Assembly: GCA_008360975.2 (NCBI GenBank)
Contig: CM039182.1
Coordinates: 15,410,324 to 15,474,323, forward strand
Source: Lichenostomus cassidix
Taxonomy: Eukaryota > Chordata > Aves > Passeriformes > Meliphagidae
Direction of reading: 5' to 3'
Length of the DNA stretch: 64,000 bases
Shown here: positions 60,101-64,000 of the stretch, piece by piece
Position numbering within the stretch: position 1 is the first letter of the stretch
How the letters are laid out: every line of letters starts with the position of its first letter
Notes under the pieces: model-generated
Told to the model about the DNA's origin: nothing
What the model saw: the letters and a program-made list of their open reading frames with translations, nothing else
The model's database searches: none
Made by a program: the position numbers and the translations under genes

Positions 60101-63100
60101 TGAGGAATATTTTTTGTTACTTACGCTAAAGATGCAGCTAAAAAATTACCACTTAATAAATCAAAATGTTTTTCAAAATTAAGCTGAAGATGTACTTTCC
60201 AGATTGCTCGTTTAATTTTAAAACTTCAGATTAAAAAAAGCAACCTGAAACTGATTAAAATGAAAACTATTGTCGTGAGGGTTTTTTTTATAAAAACATA
60301 TGTTAAGTGGGGTGTATTCTGAATTTGTTCTCACAACAGCCCCCCCACTGTTCATTCATCCCTTCTCTTTACCCATCCTTTCCTCTATCAAAAAAATAAA
60401 TCATCATTTTGACAGAAGAGGATGATGGAAAATTATGCTGAACAAAGGAGAAGTGTTCTGAAAAACAGTTAATCTGAAAGAGAAGGAGTGATCCAAAGTT
60501 CTGTAATGAAGTATGGAAGCATTGTAAAATATCTGTGCCTTATTTGGCTCAAGATTTTGAATTTGAAAAATAACATTCTGACATTGGAGGGGATATTTCT
60601 GAGTTTGAAATAATAATTTGAATACTTACATAATTGTGAGGATGATTTTTGGATATGTCTGTTTAACAGACTTTAGAATTGGTACATACATGTTTTGTTG
60701 GACTGTGAGATAAATAATGCCAGTTATGCTAATATGTGGCTAAACTATTTAAATCAATTAGCTATTGACTAGTTTATTTAGGACCTCCTTAATCCTGATT
60801 TTATTTCTATCACAGATTTTCCATCTACTTTTGTAAGTGTGGGACTAAACTGCATTATAATACTATTAAAATAGGAAGTATATTTCTAAAATGGGGGTTG
60901 CGGAGCCCCTTGGTACAAAACATTTTTAATTGTTTGTTAGAGAGTGTTGAGGATACTGGATGACTCATTGCAGCAGGTTTTGCTGAACTCTCATTTACAG
61001 AAAAATTGCCAGTTTTTTTAGTATTTTGGGGGTCAGTAAGGTTTATAATTTACTGTAGTTACTTACATTTTTCAAACAGACTGTCAGGAAACCATGCCAG
61101 AACAAAACTGTTTGTGCAGGTAATTAATGGAGAGGCTGTGGTACCTGCTGACAGCTATTTTCCAAGGAAAGGAATGGTTTGCAGCTTGGGGAAAAGTGTT
61201 AAAAGTGTGCCCAAACCAGTAACTCAAACTGAAAGAGCAACCTTTGATCTGAGACATAGTTTAGGTCACATTTTAATGAATAGCTTTATTAAACTAGTAT
61301 ATTAAACTAATATTATTCTGTCAGTTGGTACATTTTATTTGCAGAAAATTGGATCTGTCTAAGGGTATTGGACATCTACAACAGTGATGCTGTTTAAAAT
61401 TAAACTGGTAGCTTTAGTGTGTTTATTTAAAGGAATGTTTTCATGCATTTAAAGGAACGTGTTCAATTCAAACACTGACATTAAAAATCTGAATCTGGAC
61501 AGAGCTCACATAGGGGTTTTTGTGTTAAAGACAGGGAAGGTGCAGGTTGCAAAAAGTCTTGCCTCTGTTGTAATATTGCTACTTATTGAACATATTTCCC
61601 ATGTAGCATGGCAGTGTTTCAGGCTGCAAGGAACTGTCTAAAACTTAAATTGCAATACACCATAATATAAAAGTTAATAATATTACAAATTTTTTATATC
61701 TTAATATATTCTTTATTTTATTTCTATTTTTTCTATGTTATATTGACTCATTGAAAGAATGTACTTCACAGTTGTATTTAGAGATATACAACTGTTATCT
61801 AAACCAATGGTATCTAGATAAATGGTCCCTCTCTTGGTGAAGAAATATTATGGGGGAAAACAGTCTGCAAAAGGAAAATTTTGATACCAATTTCAGTGTT
61901 GCTGCTGGAGTTGTTTAGGTACATAAGATCTTTCCATTGACACAGGATTACTCTCTTTAGGAGGAGAAACGTGTTTATTGATGGAGTTTTGAAGGAAGAA
62001 AATTGTATGCTGTGCTCTGTTCCTTCTCCCGCCTGTCTTGTGAGCCCTTTGAATAAACTAAGTCAAACATGAGAGGATCTCCTCCGCATATGAGCTTCTG
62101 ATATGTTCTTGGAAATGTGTGGGCAGGTAGTGATTAAAGTTGTGTGTTTTCTGTTAATGATCCAGTGAGGGAAGTGTCTAGTGGGTGCTCATCCTTGAAG
62201 AGGAAGAGAATAAAATGATAAAGGTCCAAACATGTAGCCTAGACACCAGTCAGGATGGCCACTCACTGGAAATCTGCTTTGCTTCATTCTGGTGTTGATC
62301 AAACTGCTGGAAATAACCACCACAGACTAATGCGGTATTAATTTCTACTGTCGTAATGTTTTTCAGCACATGACTTCTTAAATACTCTCTCTTTTTAATC
62401 CTTATAGTCAAGGATTTTATCATTTAGATAATCTCTTTTTTTTTTCCACCTTTAAAAATCTTCCCTTAAGTAGAAAACAGAGAGATCTCTCCTCCGATGC
62501 TCAAGGGCTTTGCAGTCAAACTTGAGCCATGGAAGTACAAGGCACACTACAAAATAAAATTATTTCAGAAATACTTCTTTTTTCTGCACTGCTGTTTGTT
62601 AAAGATGTAACCACAAATGTATAAATTAAATGTCAAGCAGTTACACATTTTCAGTGGATTCCTAAGAGTATCTCAATTATTATCTACTCTTCTCAAAGCC
62701 TTTTAACAAAGTGAGGCTTTTTCTTACATCCCTGGGGTGTAACCTAAACAAAATGGATAGAACATTATATAGAAAAATACACAGAAGCCTTTAATTCTTC
62801 TTATGGCTGAAGATTGATATGATGGCAAGACCATGAGAAAGCTAGTGATGAAGGCAGCTGTCGGCCTTTAGAATTTGGGACTGTTCATGTGTCCTGTGTT
62901 GGCATATTAGTTAGTAACCTTTGGTAGTTGCCATAGATATTCCTGGGTTTTTTAAGTGGACTTCATTCAGAGAGATTTTTGCCATTTTTAAAATTTTCAT
63001 TACACACACAGCTGAGTGAGTCAGAGGTAGCTTCTTGCTTCTGCAGCATCTTTGAAGTCCCATGACGTTTGTGCACCGTGTCCTCTCTGCAGTAATTCAA

Positions 63101-64000
63101 GCTGAAGCTTTTTTGAAGGTTCCTGTTGCCAGCAAGTGTGTACTGCCTACAGGGGCGTCTGAGCGGCTTTGGAAGGCAGTCAGGAGCCACAGGCAAGTTC
63201 CAGTAGCCTGTCGGAGACTGGGTGATTGAGGAGGTGAAACCTTCTTCAGAAGAGTTTAAGAATTCTCTAGATCCCATTACATTACAACTTCCAAAAGGGT
63301 AGACCACCATTTTCAATTCCGATTTCGTCTACCAAAACAGATTTACTTCTCCCAGTCTAGAAAACCTCCCTTGGCAATTTCCTGTGCTCACTAGGTTTTG
63401 GAGACTTGTATACATGTCTGTAGTCACTCAATTACTTGAGGCCCCATAATGAATACAAGACTGACTGGCTGTCAAATTTCCTGTCTCCACATGAAATCTC
63501 TATCTGGTAGTTCAAATACCATTTGCAGGCATTCTGGTTTAGTCCCAGAGATCAAGGTTATAGTCATCATAATTGTAGTATCCTTTAGAAAAATAGGTTG
63601 AATGTTTCTTGTATCAAACAAGCTGGTTTTATGTGTGCCATCCCCACCCTGCCCACCTCCTGATTTGTAGCATGGTTCATATTTTTTATGTTTTTATCTG
63701 TCTTAAATTAATCTAAAGTCTTTAGTCTGCTTTTTAAATGTGAAGAAAATCAATTTGTATTCATTAAAGTGCCAAAATATTGAGTAACTTTTCAAATACC
63801 CTTTCAGAAATAAATATCATGGAGTTTATTGAGGTTTGTGTGGGGAGTCTGAGGCAGAACCGAGTCTTCATGTGTTCAGTCTCCAAATGCATGGTGCTTG
63901 CCATCAACACAAATTCGAATCAGCTTTCCTACCTCATCTTTTGTCAGAAAATGAACTTGACTGAAATGAAGTGTATGCATGACTAACAGAGTCACTTCAA
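57170..64000. other. Unique DNA, no gene recognised
   Basis: AT-rich sequence with purine-rich stretches near 59.4-59.9 kb and a slightly more CpG-containing patch near 63.06-63.24 kb. The latter holds a 117-codon minus-strand frame (62,963-63,316) of uncertain meaning. No repeat family, RNA gene or splice-bounded exon chain is visible. Confidence 0.45.

Noticed and set aside
61006..61305. 99-codon plus-strand frame
   Set aside because: No splice context or motif; length is within chance.
1..64000. tRNA, rRNA, microRNA hairpin and CRISPR-type arrays
   Set aside because: No T-loop GGTTCGA-type signatures, no regular spaced repeats and no rRNA-like blocks were seen. The only regular arrays are the minisatellites listed.

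Overview
The window looks like nuclear DNA of a bird, most likely a passerine. Three things point that way. All the LINE copies are CR1, and three of them keep the avian CR1 3' end (ATTCTATG-type octamers). The only complete transposon is an ERVL-like (class III) LTR element. Unique sequence is AT-rich, repeat-poor and has long stretches with no gene. There are no operons, ribosome binding sites, tRNAs, rRNAs or CRISPR arrays. No cellular protein-coding gene can be named with confidence.

Layout. 1-13,980: unique, gene-poor DNA with small tandem duplications. 13,985-16,029: a decayed CR1 LINE on the plus strand, split at 15,058-15,606 by a 549-bp solo LTR on the minus strand (TG...CA ends, CCAAT box, TATA box, AATAAA, degenerate 6-bp target duplication). 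16,030-19,130: unique DNA. 19,140-21,060: rising GC, then a strong CpG island at about 20,025-21,060. The island holds an eight-unit 22/23-bp minisatellite, a seven-unit pentamer with G-quadruplex potential, two CCAATGGC boxes, a probable noncoding first exon with a good splice donor at 20,566/20,567, and a YY1-type AAGATGGC. The simplest reading is a housekeeping-type promoter whose transcript runs rightward, so that most of 20.6-64 kb would be its first intron or introns. One well-formed 5'UTR exon candidate lies at 25,035-25,110.

38,880-45,341: a nearly intact, env-less endogenous retrovirus on the minus strand, opposite to the inferred host transcript. It has two LTRs of 582 and 583 bp that differ by about six substitutions (about 1%), a tRNA-Lys-like primer site, an uninterrupted 592-codon gag, a pro-pol with two nonsense codons and two frameshifts, an AT-rich microsatellite, and a polypurine tract. 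Gag and pol share one frame and are separated only by a UAG. An 11-bp hairpin follows the UAG at once, and its loop is complementary to a site further downstream. This is a readthrough architecture of the kind used by gammaretroviruses, and it is the most interesting signal in the window.

45,342-64,000: AT-rich unique DNA, probably intronic. It has scattered splice-like signals and one candidate minus-strand exon near 57 kb, but nothing identifiable.

How it works together: there is one probable host promoter, a young element transcribed against it, and older CR1/LTR debris. Host gene identity needs a database search. Exon calls made only from splice signals are marked as low confidence.
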